A DNA stretch of 57,265 nucleotides, from contig CAJOFL010000012.1 in NCBI GenBank assembly GCA_905233895.1, positions 1 to 57,265 on the forward strand, in the 5' to 3' direction. The position numbers were made by a program, and so were the translations under genes. Source of the DNA: an uncultured Bacteroidales bacterium (lineage in GTDB: Bacteria; Bacteroidota; Bacteroidia; Bacteroidales; P3). How positions within the stretch are numbered: position 1 is the stretch's first letter; each line of letters opens with the position of its first letter. Positions 8,779-17,296 of the stretch are shown piece by piece. The notes under the pieces were generated by a model. It worked only from the letters and a program-made list of their open reading frames with translations. It was not told the DNA's origin and ran no database searches.

Positions 8779-9927
8779 TTATTTCTTGAATCTTCTGTTA
8801 TTAGATAACGGCAAAAGAATCAATATAGTATTTGCAATCATAAAATATATTTCCATCAGAGGGGCCAAAAGGTAAACCAATCCACCTTCGAATCGCCTGG
8901 CCAACTGTGAGAAACAGACTATCTGCCATGCCAGTTTCAGTGCTACCGCTGCAGCCGTCACTGGCCATGGCAGACTTCCGATGAGTATGAGCAGCACAGC
9001 TGCAGCGTAGAAAACCACGTTTGCCAACGGCGTCATTTCTTCAAGCATACGGCTTCCTAACGAATGACGGCCACGGGTACCAACACGGTGCCGGCGTTGA
9101 CGGTGCCATTCCAAGAAAGATTTCCTGGGTTCGGCAATAAGCACCGCATCTGCATCAATGCATACAGCGGTATTCCTGCGATCGGCATTTTGATAAACGA
9201 AGAGATCGTCTGATCCGTCGGCCACGTCATAATGGCTAATAAATGCCCCACGGTCAAAGAAAAACGAACGGCGGTAACTGAGGTTACGGCCACTGCCTGT
9301 ATAAGGATGCCCCAGAAGAGCGCTACCGAGGTAATGTGCGCCATAGGCAAGTGCATCATATTGCTGCAGGGCACCTAGGAGGGTTTTGGTTCGCTTCAAG
9401 CCACAATAACCCAGAACAATCTGTGTTCCCTGAGTATAGCCCTTCACCATCCCACGCAGCCACTGCAGATTTTTCGGGGTACAATCTGGGTCGGCCAAAA
9501 GAAGTATGTCGTTAGAGGCCGACTTAATACCAATTGAGAGGGGGTATTTTTTCCCTTGGAAAAGGTTGACATCAGCTTTGAACGGAACTATTTTCAGGTG
9601 TGGATAATAGTCCTTAAGGAACTTGAGCACATACTCCGTCTCGTCGGTTGAAAGGTAGTCAACAACCACAACCTCAAAGTTAGGATAATCCTGTTCGAGC
9701 AGATAAACGAGGTTTTCGCGCAGCCAGGCATGGTCGTTGTGGGCGGTGAGAACCACGCTCACTGGCGGAAGGTCACTCTCTGTGGCGATGGGAGCGGATC
9801 CTTTGTATCGACCAACCCTTAGGTGGTATAAACCATAATACAGGGCCAGCCACACCAGTGCGGCAGCCATCGCGGCCGCCAACGCAATGGAGTAAGTATC
9901 AGTTAGAAAGAGATTAAAGTCGAACAT
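8779..9927 (-). CDS. Family 2 glycosyltransferase, membrane-anchored
   Basis: 382 residues. One N-terminal helix (about 14-32) is followed by a GT-A catalytic domain with PPVSVVLTAHNDHAWL, LSTDETEYVL, LLLADPDCTPKN (metal-binding DxD as DPD) and WHRQRRHRVGTRG (the QxxRW-like acceptor motif). Two or three C-terminal helices lie at about 300-375. This architecture fits processive or lipid-linked sugar transfer at the inner membrane. It heads the leftward run with the sigma factor and beta-barrel genes. Sugar donor and acceptor cannot be read from sequence. Confidence 0.88.
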   Translation of the reverse strand: MFDFNLFLTDTYSIALAAAMAAALVWLALYYGLYHLRVGRYKGSAPIATESDLPPVSVVLTAHNDHAWLRENLVYLLEQDYPNFEVVVVDYLSTDETEYVLKFLKDYYPHLKIVPFKADVNLFQGKKYPLSIGIKSASNDILLLADPDCTPKNLQWLRGMVKGYTQGTQIVLGYCGLKRTKTLLGALQQYDALAYGAHYLGSALLGHPYTGSGRNLSYRRSFFFDRGAFISHYDVADGSDDLFVYQNADRRNTAVCIDADAVLIAEPRKSFLEWHRQRRHRVGTRGRHSLGSRMLEEMTPLANVVFYAAAVLLILIGSLPWPVTAAAVALKLAWQIVCFSQLARRFEGGLVYLLAPLMEIYFMIANTILILLPLSNNRRFKK

Positions 9928-9950
9928 TTTTGCTTGCCTATAATTAGGTG

Positions 9951-9958
9951 CAAAAATA
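9951..9958 (-). promoter_or_regulatory. -7 box for the glycosyltransferase/sigma/beta-barrel run
   Basis: Minus-strand TATTTTTG followed by CA lies 23 bp before the glycosyltransferase start. It is the only such box found ahead of the four leftward genes. Confidence 0.6.
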
Positions 9959-10012
9959 CTAATTATTATCTAACCCCTAACAGCGGGTCTTGATGAAAAT
10001 ATTAACAAGAAA

Positions 10013-10972
10013 TCAACATTTCGCAGGCTTGCGTATCATCATCGAAAGCAGTACACTTACAACCAGAATACCAAGAATCACTACCAACGACACCAGCGTT
10101 GGGATATGCCACCCAAAGAACTCGCCGCCAATCATCTTAACCCCGATAAAGCAAAGCAGCACACCGAGCCCGTAGTGCAACAACCAGAACCTGTCGGCAA
10201 TGTCGCTCAACAGGAAGAACAACGACCGCAATCCCATGATGGCGAAGATGTTCGAAGTATAGACAATCACCGGATTGGTAGTGACCGAGAATACCGCGGG
10301 TATCGAGTCAACAGCAAAAATAATATCGGAAAACTCAATAACCAGCAGCACCAGGAATAGGGGAGTCATCTTGCCTGCATGGAAGAAGTCGTGCCCATGA
10401 CTCTCGCGGGTCACTGGAAAATGCTTCGAGGCAAAACGCACAACAGGGTGGTTCTCAGTATCAATCTCCTCCTCACCCTGCTTGCGGAACATCTTTGCAC
10501 CGCTGTAAATCAGTATTGCACCGAAGATTGCCAACAACCACGAGAACTTGGTGACCAGCGCTCCGAGTGCAAAAATGAATATGAACCTAAGCACAATGGC
10601 ACCGAATATGCCCCAGAAAAGAACCCTATGGTAGTATTCCTTTTTGATACCGAAGCTGGCAAAGATCATTATCATCACGAAAATATTGTCGATGGAGAGA
10701 CTTTCTTCGAGGAAATAACCTGCAAGAAACTCGGAAGTCATCTCCCTGCGGTATGCGGCAAGGTCTGCAGTGGCATCTGCCGGCGGCACCATCCAGTCGC
10801 CGAAGAAGTAGACCAGCACGGCAAATCCCATCGCCAATCCAACCCACACGGCAGTCCAAAGGGCAGCCTCCTTTACTCCGACTATATGGTCTTTCTTGTG
10901 GAAAACAAACAGGTCCAACGCCAGCATCACCACCACAAAAACCATGAAAAGCGTGAAGAAAATACCGTTCAT
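10013..10972 (-). CDS. TerC/Alx-family integral membrane protein
   Basis: A 319-residue polytopic protein of the TerC family (linked to metal export such as manganese and to tellurite resistance). Family marks include the repeated acidic membrane motifs EESLSIDNIFVMIMIFASF and EFSDIIFAVDSIPAVF, and a C-terminal YGLGVLLCFIGVKM. The start was set at MNGIFFTLF: the frame stays open far upstream, but that extension is antisense to the chromate transporter gene and has no membrane character. A period-7 A-rich tract lies just upstream of this start. Substrate is inferred only from the family. Confidence 0.9.
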   Translation of the reverse strand: MNGIFFTLFMVFVVVMLALDLFVFHKKDHIVGVKEAALWTAVWVGLAMGFAVLVYFFGDWMVPPADATADLAAYRREMTSEFLAGYFLEESLSIDNIFVMIMIFASFGIKKEYYHRVLFWGIFGAIVLRFIFIFALGALVTKFSWLLAIFGAILIYSGAKMFRKQGEEEIDTENHPVVRFASKHFPVTRESHGHDFFHAGKMTPLFLVLLVIEFSDIIFAVDSIPAVFSVTTNPVIVYTSNIFAIMGLRSLFFLLSDIADRFWLLHYGLGVLLCFIGVKMIGGEFFGWHIPTLVSLVVILGILVVSVLLSMMIRKPAKC

Positions 10973-10983
10973 CAATACAATAT

Positions 10984-11011
10984 TTTTGTTAGTTTTTAGT
11001 TTTAAGTTGTG
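10984..11011 (-). repeat. Period-7 A-rich tract upstream of terC
   Basis: On the minus strand, four degenerate heptamers of the form AAAACTA lie 12-40 bp before the terC start. The same word family recurs inside the btuF-like gene at about 30.4 kb. Confidence 0.6.
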
Positions 11012-11060
11012 AGTCTGAAGTATTTTTGGCACTTTTGACCCGCAGTTAATAACTGAAAAA

Positions 11061-11588
11061 ATGGTGAAATATTGTGACCTCTTCTGGAGTTTTTTCAAAA
11101 TAGGCACCTTTACCATAGGTGGAGGATATGCAATGCTTCCGCTTATGCAGCGCGAAGTGGTCGACCGCCACGGGTGGATGGACGAGACTTCCTTCCTCGA
11201 CAACGTGGCCCTCGCACAGGCAATGCCTGGAGTTTTCGCCGTCAACATGGCTGTCCTCACGGGTCAACGCCTGCGCGGCTGGCGTGGTGCCACGGCGGCC
11301 GTCGTTGGCAACATCTTGATGCCTATAGTCTTTATCCTTCTGCTAGCCATGTTTTTCCGTGCCTTCCGCGACAACCCCGTGGTGGAACGCATATTCCTTG
11401 GATTGCGTCCCTGTGTGGTGGCCCTTATAGCAGCACCTGTATTCAACCTGGCACGAAAGATGAAACTAGGGTGGCGCGACGTCTGGATTCCAGTGGTTTG
11501 CTCACTTCTCATCTGGCTCATCGGGATGAACCCCATTATTGTAGTACTCGCCGCAGCCTTGCTTGGCCTTATTTTCAGCAAGAAATAA
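11061..11588 (+). CDS. Chromate transporter, first half-size CHR protein
   Basis: A 175-residue single CHR domain. The hallmark FFKIGTFTIGGGYAMLPLM is at about residues 10-30, followed by VALAQAMPGVFAVNMAVLTG and three to four helices. Short CHR proteins work as pairs with opposite membrane topology, and the next gene is the partner. Chromate/sulfate exchange is the family activity; the in vivo anion is unknown. The start is 10-15 bp after an A-rich stretch, divergent from terC. Confidence 0.9.
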   Translation: MVKYCDLFWSFFKIGTFTIGGGYAMLPLMQREVVDRHGWMDETSFLDNVALAQAMPGVFAVNMAVLTGQRLRGWRGATAAVVGNILMPIVFILLLAMFFRAFRDNPVVERIFLGLRPCVVALIAAPVFNLARKMKLGWRDVWIPVVCSLLIWLIGMNPIIVVLAAALLGLIFSKK

Positions 11589-11598
11589 CCCGTTGAAA

Positions 11599-12174
11599 AT
11601 GATATTTTTCCAGATATTCTATACCTTCATCATAATCGGCGCTTTCACTTTCGGAGGCGGATATTCCATGGTGGCGTTGATACAGGCTGAGGTGGTCGAC
11701 CATTGGGGATGGATGACAACGACTGAATTCACCGACCTTCTGGCTGTGAGCCAGATGACACCGGGGCCGGTGGGAATCAACACCGCCACCTATGCCGGCT
11801 ATACCGCCGTGCTCAATGCAGGCTTTCCGCAATGGGCCGCCGTGTGCGGTTCGCTACTTGCCTCGCTGGCAGTCGTGGCTATTCCCGTTGCATTGGTGCT
11901 GATTGTGGGGTCGTGGCTACTAGCCCACAAGGACAATCCACGGGTGGCATCCGTCATGCGCATACTGCGGCTTGTGGCGCTAGGCCTTATCGCCGCTGCA
12001 GCACTATCGCTGATGAGCACTGAAAACTTCGGTATTCCCGGCATCAACCTCCGCTTCATCCTGTCAGTGGTGATATTCGCGGCCGTGTTTATCCTGTCCG
12101 TACGCCGCAAGGTAAGCCCCATTATCCTCATAACTGCATCGGCCATCGTGGGTTTGGTAGCCTTCAGTTTTTAA
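11599..12174 (+). CDS. Chromate transporter, second half-size CHR protein
   Basis: A 191-residue CHR domain with FYTFIIIGAFTFGGGYSMVALIQ and AVSQMTPGPVGINTATYAGY. It is clearly homologous to the upstream gene but carries PGPVGINTA instead of PGVFAVNMA. The start at 11599 gives the correct hydrophobic N-terminus; an upstream ATG at 11563 in the same frame would overlap the first gene by 26 bp and add non-family residues. Together the two genes rebuild the full two-domain transporter. Confidence 0.9.
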   Translation: MIFFQIFYTFIIIGAFTFGGGYSMVALIQAEVVDHWGWMTTTEFTDLLAVSQMTPGPVGINTATYAGYTAVLNAGFPQWAAVCGSLLASLAVVAIPVALVLIVGSWLLAHKDNPRVASVMRILRLVALGLIAAAALSLMSTENFGIPGINLRFILSVVIFAAVFILSVRRKVSPIILITASAIVGLVAFSF

Positions 12175-12303
12175 GTTTTTACCATAGGTTCGGCATCAAA
12201 GACAAAATGCCCATAATTTAACACTTCTTAACACTTTTTTGTTAACAAATCTTAACGAGTTTTTAAAAACGGCGTTATAACACCCTAATTCTCAATCCGT
12301 TTA

Positions 12304-12352
12304 CCCCACCTTCGCCTGATCAACGCCTGACCAACGCCTGACCAACGCCTAC
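12304..12352 (+). repeat. Dispersed 11-bp-iterated element, copy A (upstream of pfp)
   Basis: CCCACCTTCGCC is followed by an 11-bp unit (CGCCTGAYCAA) repeated three times plus a final CGCCT. The same core recurs at 19.4 and 34.2 kb. This copy lacks the long left arm shared by those two. It lies in a 280-bp gap whose left part also carries several TTAACA words; I see no gene in the gap. Confidence 0.85.
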
Positions 12353-12454
12353 TTTGTACCTCCCAAAGAAACTTTTTTCCTACGTCGGCACAATTTATTC
12401 CCATTCGGGGCGTTATTATGACTAAAACGATTTAATAACTAAATTCTAAATACC

Positions 12455-13684
12455 ATGAAGAGCATAGCAATACTTACGGGCGGCGGTCCCGCTCCCGGAA
12501 TGAACACGGTTGTGGCCTCGGTGGCCAAGACTTTCCTGCGCGACGGTTACCGCGTCATTGGCCTGCACGGTGGCTACTCGGCACTCTTCACCGAGAATCC
12601 CCGCATGCAGGACCTCGACTTCCTCACTGCCGACGAAATCTTCAACAAAGGCGGCAGTATCCTCAAGATGAGCCGTTTCAAACCCACTCCCGAGGATTTC
12701 GAGCAGCGTTTTAACCTCAAGTTCTTCACCGAGAACGAGGTAAAGCTTCTTGTAACCGTGGGCGGCGACGATACCGCCTCGACGGCCAACCGCATCGCCA
12801 AGTTCCTAGCCGATAAGCATTACCCGATTGCCAACATCCACGTGCCTAAGACTATCGACAACGACCTGCCGCTGCCGGGCTCGAGCCCCACTTTCGGCTA
12901 CAACAGCGCCAAGGCTCAGGGTTGTGTGCTGGCCACCGCCGTCATGGAAGACGCCCGCACTTCGGAGAACTGGTTCGTGGTCTCAGCCATGGGCCGCTCG
13001 GCCGGCCACCTGGCCCTCGGCATCGCCGGTGCCTGCCACTACCCGATGGTCATCATCCCCGAGTTCTTCAACAAGAGCGAAATCACCGTCGATAAAATCA
13101 TCAACATGGTGATCAGCTGCATCGTGAAGCGCAAGATAATGGGCATCAACTACGGTGCCGCCATGATTTCGGAAGGCGTCTTCCACTCGCTCAGCGACGA
13201 GGAGATTAAGAATAGCGGCATCCACTTCAGCTACGACGAGCACGGCCACCCCGAACTCGGCAAGGTGTCGAAAGCCCACATCTTCAACGACCTGCTGGAG
13301 CGCAAGGTGAAAGAGCTCAAGTTGAAAGTGAAGAGCCGTCCGGTGGAAATCGGCTACGAGGTGCGCTGCCACACGCCAATCGCCTTCGACCTGACCTACT
13401 GCTCACTGATGGGCATGGGTGTACACACCCTCTACAACCAGGGTTGCACCGGATGCATGGTCTATGTCGACCATCAGGGCAACGTCAGCCCCCTCTACCT
13501 CAAAGACCTGCAAGATCCCGCCACGGGCAAGATTCCGCCGCGCCTGGTCAACGTCGACTCGAACAAGGTACAGTCCTACGTCAACGACATCATGGACTAC
13601 ATCACCCCCGCCGACTACGAGGCCGCCCGGAAATACCTGCCCAACCCCGAGGAGTATGACTTCAAGAAGATACTTAACTGGTAG
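12455..13684 (+). CDS. pfp: Diphosphate-dependent 6-phosphofructokinase
   Basis: 409 residues of the PFK family. The donor-site residues point to pyrophosphate rather than ATP. The glycine-rich loop reads VTVGGDDTAS (Asp where ATP enzymes have Gly), and the next block reads HVPKTIDNDL (Lys where ATP enzymes have Gly). It would catalyse the reversible conversion of fructose-6-phosphate and PPi to fructose-1,6-bisphosphate. The N-terminus AILTGGGPAPGMN and the AMGRSAGHLALGIAG block are typical. It overlaps the envC-like gene by 29 bp. Repeat copy A lies about 100 bp upstream. Confidence 0.93.
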   Translation: MKSIAILTGGGPAPGMNTVVASVAKTFLRDGYRVIGLHGGYSALFTENPRMQDLDFLTADEIFNKGGSILKMSRFKPTPEDFEQRFNLKFFTENEVKLLVTVGGDDTASTANRIAKFLADKHYPIANIHVPKTIDNDLPLPGSSPTFGYNSAKAQGCVLATAVMEDARTSENWFVVSAMGRSAGHLALGIAGACHYPMVIIPEFFNKSEITVDKIINMVISCIVKRKIMGINYGAAMISEGVFHSLSDEEIKNSGIHFSYDEHGHPELGKVSKAHIFNDLLERKVKELKLKVKSRPVEIGYEVRCHTPIAFDLTYCSLMGMGVHTLYNQGCTGCMVYVDHQGNVSPLYLKDLQDPATGKIPPRLVNVDSNKVQSYVNDIMDYITPADYEAARKYLPNPEEYDFKKILNW

Positions 13685-14867
13685 CCTTTTGCTGTTGCTG
13701 ATGCTGGCGGTCATGCCGCCGGCATCAGCTCAGTCCAAGTCGCAGCTGGAGAAGGACAAGGCACGCGTCGAGCAGGAAATCAAGAACCTCAACGGCCAGC
13801 TCTCCAAGGCCAAGAAGAACAGCAAGAACAGCCAGAAGCAACTGCAACTGTTGGAGGAGAAGATTGCCCAACGCACCCGCCTCATCAACAATCTCGACGG
13901 TCAGTTGAACCTGCTGGGAGTGCAGATGTCGCAGACCGAGGACAGCATCGCCATGGTCCGCTCACAGGTCGACTCTCTAAAGAACGAATATGCGAAGGTG
14001 GTACGCACACTCTACGGTGAGCGCGGCTCGCTCGACCGTCTGGTACTCCTGCTAGACACGAAGAGTTATAACTACGCCTACCTCCGCACCCGCTATTTCC
14101 GCGACTACAGCCGCTACCGCCGTCGCCAAGCCGCCCATATCCGCCAGAAGGAGGAAGAACTGACCGACGCCCAGCTGGCCTTGGCTCAGCAGCAACGCGA
14201 GCAGACCACACTGCTAGTGCAGCAGAAACGCCAGAAAGAGCAGTTGGCCCAGGAGCAGCGACAGAAGCAGAAATCGCTGAAGGACAGCAAGCAGCAGGAG
14301 AAAAACCTGCAGGCGCAGATAAATAAGAAAGAGAAGCAGAAGCGTCAGCTGCAGCAGCAGATACAGAAAATCATCAACGAAGAGATTGCCAAGGCCAACC
14401 GAGCCGCCAAACCTGCCGGCGGCGCTGCAAGTTCCGCTCCCAAGTCGGCCGCCGAGGTGGCTCTGACCTCCGACTTCGCCGGCAACAAGGGGCGCCTCCC
14501 CTGGCCCGTCCTCTATACCAAGATTGCTCGCGAATATGGCAAATACACCCATTCCAGCGGTGGACAGAACATGAACAACGGCATCGATTTTGTATGTCGT
14601 CCGGGCACTTCGGTGCAGGCCGTCTTCGGCGGTACAGTGACGCGCGTCTTCACCACACCCTCAGGCACCCGCGGCATCATAGTCCGCCATGGTGAATACA
14701 TGACCGTCTACGCCAACATGGGTACCGTGGCTGTCAAAGAAGGCGCCAAGGTCACCACCAAACAGAACCTCGGTACCGTCTACACTAACGAGGAGGGAAC
14801 AGGAGAGTTCTCCTTCCAGCTCTGGAAAGGCACCTCCTCGCAAAATCCGCGTTCATGGCTCAGGTAG
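13656..14867 (+). CDS. EnvC-like murein hydrolase activator (coiled coil plus degenerate LytM/M23 domain)
   Basis: 403 residues. Signal peptide (about 1-26, ending PASAQ), then two long coiled-coil stretches (about 27-110 and 160-245, very rich in Gln/Lys/Glu), an Ala/Pro linker and a C-terminal LytM fold. The zinc ligands of active M23 enzymes are not visible: the usual HxGxD site reads NNGIDF and the HxH motif reads FSFQLW. It should therefore activate amidases rather than cut murein itself, as E. coli EnvC does. The start at 13656 gives the signal peptide and overlaps pfp by 29 bp. It overlaps lpxH by 13 bp. Confidence 0.88.
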   Translation: MTSRRYLTGSLLLLLMLAVMPPASAQSKSQLEKDKARVEQEIKNLNGQLSKAKKNSKNSQKQLQLLEEKIAQRTRLINNLDGQLNLLGVQMSQTEDSIAMVRSQVDSLKNEYAKVVRTLYGERGSLDRLVLLLDTKSYNYAYLRTRYFRDYSRYRRRQAAHIRQKEEELTDAQLALAQQQREQTTLLVQQKRQKEQLAQEQRQKQKSLKDSKQQEKNLQAQINKKEKQKRQLQQQIQKIINEEIAKANRAAKPAGGAASSAPKSAAEVALTSDFAGNKGRLPWPVLYTKIAREYGKYTHSSGGQNMNNGIDFVCRPGTSVQAVFGGTVTRVFTTPSGTRGIIVRHGEYMTVYANMGTVAVKEGAKVTTKQNLGTVYTNEEGTGEFSFQLWKGTSSQNPRSWLR

Positions 14868-15625
14868 TCTTTATCAGCGACGCCCACCTGGGCAGCGGAA
14901 CCGACTCGCTAGAGCGTGAACGCGAACTCTGCCGACTGCTCGACAACGTCAAGGCTGACTGCAAGACCCTCTTCCTGCTGGGCGACATGTTCGACTTCTG
15001 GTTCACTTACCGCCATCTGGTTCCTCGCGGCCATACCCGCCTGCTGGGCAAACTGGCCGAACTGGCCGACAACGGCGTGGAAATCCACTTCTTCATCGGC
15101 AACCACGACATGTGGATGTTCGACTATCTGGAGAAGGAAATCGGCGCCGTGATGCACGACGAGCCTGAGGTCTTCGACATCGACGGCAAGCGTTTCCTTA
15201 TCGGCCACGGCGACGGCCTCGGCCACCTGGACAAAGGCTTTGATGTCCTGCGTCGAATATTCCGTTCTAGATTGAACCAGAGGCTATTTGCCCTGCTGCC
15301 TTCAAGCATCACTTTCCCCTTTGCCCGCCGCTGGAGCGATAGCAATAAGGACAAGCATGCCCGCGCCAACACACTGCATTACCTTGGCGACGACCGTGAG
15401 GGAATCGTCATCTACTTCAAAGAACGTCTAAAGAAAGAACACTTCGACTACTGCGTCTTCGGCCACCGCCACACACCACTCGTAAAAGTGTTCAGCAACA
15501 CTATATACGTCAATACCGGCGACTGGATGCTCAACCGCAACTACGCCGTCTACAACCTCGAGTCGCATAGCATGAGGCTATACGACTGCCGTACTGGCAA
15601 AGAAATCGCACCTACTGCCGACTGA
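14855..15625 (+). CDS. lpxH: UDP-2,3-diacylglucosamine diphosphatase (LpxH-type metallophosphoesterase)
   Basis: 256 residues with the complete calcineurin-like metal set: SDAHLG, LLGDMFDFW, FFIGNHDMW, IGHGDGLG and FGHRHTP. The ARRWSDSNKDKH-like insertion region is seen in Bacteroidetes LpxH homologues. It would hydrolyse UDP-2,3-diacylglucosamine to lipid X in lipid A synthesis at the inner-membrane face. It overlaps the envC-like gene by 13 bp, which makes pfp, envC-like and lpxH a coupled unit. Its 3' end overlaps the convergent lipoprotein gene by 14 bp. Confidence 0.9.
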   Translation: MAQVVFISDAHLGSGTDSLERERELCRLLDNVKADCKTLFLLGDMFDFWFTYRHLVPRGHTRLLGKLAELADNGVEIHFFIGNHDMWMFDYLEKEIGAVMHDEPEVFDIDGKRFLIGHGDGLGHLDKGFDVLRRIFRSRLNQRLFALLPSSITFPFARRWSDSNKDKHARANTLHYLGDDREGIVIYFKERLKKEHFDYCVFGHRHTPLVKVFSNTIYVNTGDWMLNRNYAVYNLESHSMRLYDCRTGKEIAPTAD

Positions 15626-16367
15626 CGGCCGAGCGAAGGTGCTCCACAGTATTTTTGAAATGAATTGTATGGGGATTGTCGGGCATCTGTGCCTCCAGAC
15701 CCTCAAGTACCATGTCATACCAGTCAATACAATTTGGGTCACGGGTGTCAATCAGCAGCCTGTTATTGAACGGCTTGTAGAGCGCAATCAACGTCGATAG
15801 CGAACCTTGATTCTCCTCGATGAAACGACACATGTAGTCCTGCTGTTCGCTGAATGTAATGTGGTATATGGAGTCCGTCTTGTCCTTCATGTCGTAGACC
15901 GTTTCGATACTGACCTTCCCCTCGTCAAGCAGTTGTTGATAGTAGAGCGTGGTGTCGACCAGGTCGTTGAGCACACGCCCCCCGTCATTGGTGAACTGCT
16001 GTAGTTGCCATAGGAGTATGCTCTCGGGCGAACCGCTAACGGTATAGGTCATCGAGAGGTTGTCGTAATTACCGCCCACTTTGATATGCTCGCCGGCATC
16101 TGGCAACAGAACAGCGTAGTTGTCCTCTGTTGTGTGCAGGTTGTAGAGACTGCGGTAGGGGGGCTTGTACTTGATGCTGAACCGACCTTTCGAATCGACA
16201 GGGATAGAGTCGATGAAAAGCGGCCCGTCGGGCGTAAGTTCCTCGATCCAGAGGGTATGTCCGGCGGCACCGGCAAGCGTACCGCTAATGGTGAAAGTAT
16301 CGCGCTTGCAGCCTGCAATCGACAAGCATACAAGGCATACAAGACTTATAAGACCTATCTTTTTCAT
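15612..16367 (-). CDS. Lipoprotein with N-terminal DUF4369-type domain
   Basis: 251 residues starting at MKKIGLISL with a lipoprotein signal (lipobox SIAGC, Cys20). The following beta-rich region (TFTISGTLAGAAGHTLWIEE...FIDSIPVDSKGRFSIKY) is the DUF4369 pattern that precedes thioredoxin-like domains in many Bacteroidetes proteins. Here the thioredoxin domain is absent and the rest is helical without a CxxC. The start overlaps the aroC stop by 4 bp; a longer frame upstream is only antisense shadow of aroC. Function unknown. Confidence 0.8.
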   Translation of the reverse strand: MKKIGLISLVCLVCLSIAGCKRDTFTISGTLAGAAGHTLWIEELTPDGPLFIDSIPVDSKGRFSIKYKPPYRSLYNLHTTEDNYAVLLPDAGEHIKVGGNYDNLSMTYTVSGSPESILLWQLQQFTNDGGRVLNDLVDTTLYYQQLLDEGKVSIETVYDMKDKTDSIYHITFSEQQDYMCRFIEENQGSLSTLIALYKPFNNRLLIDTRDPNCIDWYDMVLEGLEAQMPDNPHTIHFKNTVEHLRSAVSRQ

Positions 16368-17296
16368 AACATATAATTGATTAGGCACAATGCCGTCATG
16401 GCTTCCACCACCACGGCGGCGCGCTCGATATGGTAGCGGTCGTGACGTCCACCAAGATTGACAGTCTCCAAACGGCCGTCCTCTGCGAGGCACTCCACCG
16501 GCTGCGGGATAGTCACCACTGGATGGAAGGCCACACGGAACTCGATGGGCATACCGTTGCTGATACCCCCCTGGATACCGCCGCAATTATTCGTCTTGGT
16601 GGAACCGCTGGCATTCCAGCGGTCGATATATTCGCTTCCATTCATCCGGATAGCGGCAAAGCCGGCACCCATCTCGAACCCGATGGCCGACGGGATTGAC
16701 ATCATAGCCGCTGCGAGGGCCGCATTGAGCTTGCCGAATATGGGATCGCCTACACCGGCAGGAATCCCTTCCACTCGACAACTCACAACTCCGCCCACCG
16801 TGTCGTTCTCCACCAACTGCTCACTGCTCACTGAACACTGTGGTATGCCTGGCGAGCTTGTTGAGACAACCCTGACTTCGGGCATCAACTGCTGAGCCAC
16901 CGCACCGGCCACTACACGGGCCACCGTCTCGCGGGCCGACGAACGGCCACCGCCACGATGGTCGCGAATACCATATTTCATATAATATGTATAGTCAGCA
17001 TGTCCTGGACGGAAGAGGTGTTCCAGCGGCGCATAGTCCTCGGGGCGGGTATTATTATTGCGAATGGCGAATGCTATTGGCGTACCGAGAGTGATACCGT
17101 CCATCAAACCGGAAAGCCATTCCACCTCATCGGCCTCCACACGCGGTGCACCGAACCGGCGGCGTTCCAACTGACGGGAGATGAAGTCCATATCAATTCT
17201 CACTCCCGCCGGACAGCCATCGATAACAGCACCTACGGCGGGTCCATGGGACTCGCCGTAGGTGGTTACTCGGAACTTATCTCCGTAACTGTTCAT
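16364..17296 (-). CDS. aroC: Chorismate synthase, unusually short
   Basis: AroC makes chorismate from EPSP using reduced FMN. Family signatures are all present: GDKFRVTTYGESHGPAVG at the N-terminus, LERRRFGAPRVEADEVEWLSG, RPGHADYTYYMKYGIRDHRGGGRSSARET, and the C-terminal GGRHDRYHIERAAVVVEAM. Length is 310 residues against roughly 350-360 in the family. The missing part is the variable segment after AGAVAQQL, where a period-7 tract (16817-16844) encodes a short Ser/Gln-rich stretch. Whether the shortened loop keeps activity is unknown, but all core motifs remain. It overlaps both neighbours by 4 bp. Confidence 0.93.
   Translation of the reverse strand: MNSYGDKFRVTTYGESHGPAVGAVIDGCPAGVRIDMDFISRQLERRRFGAPRVEADEVEWLSGLMDGITLGTPIAFAIRNNNTRPEDYAPLEHLFRPGHADYTYYMKYGIRDHRGGGRSSARETVARVVAGAVAQQLMPEVRVVSTSSPGIPQCSVSSEQLVENDTVGGVVSCRVEGIPAGVGDPIFGKLNAALAAAMMSIPSAIGFEMGAGFAAIRMNGSEYIDRWNASGSTKTNNCGGIQGGISNGMPIEFRVAFHPVVTIPQPVECLAEDGRLETVNLGGRHDRYHIERAAVVVEAMTALCLINYML
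16817..16844 (-). repeat. Period-7 tract inside aroC
   Basis: On the plus strand, heptamers CTGCTCA (twice) and CTGAACA, plus a degenerate fourth, lie inside the coding region and stay in frame. On the coding strand they read TGAGCAG/TGTTCAG words. They fall exactly where the protein is short relative to the family. Confidence 0.75.
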
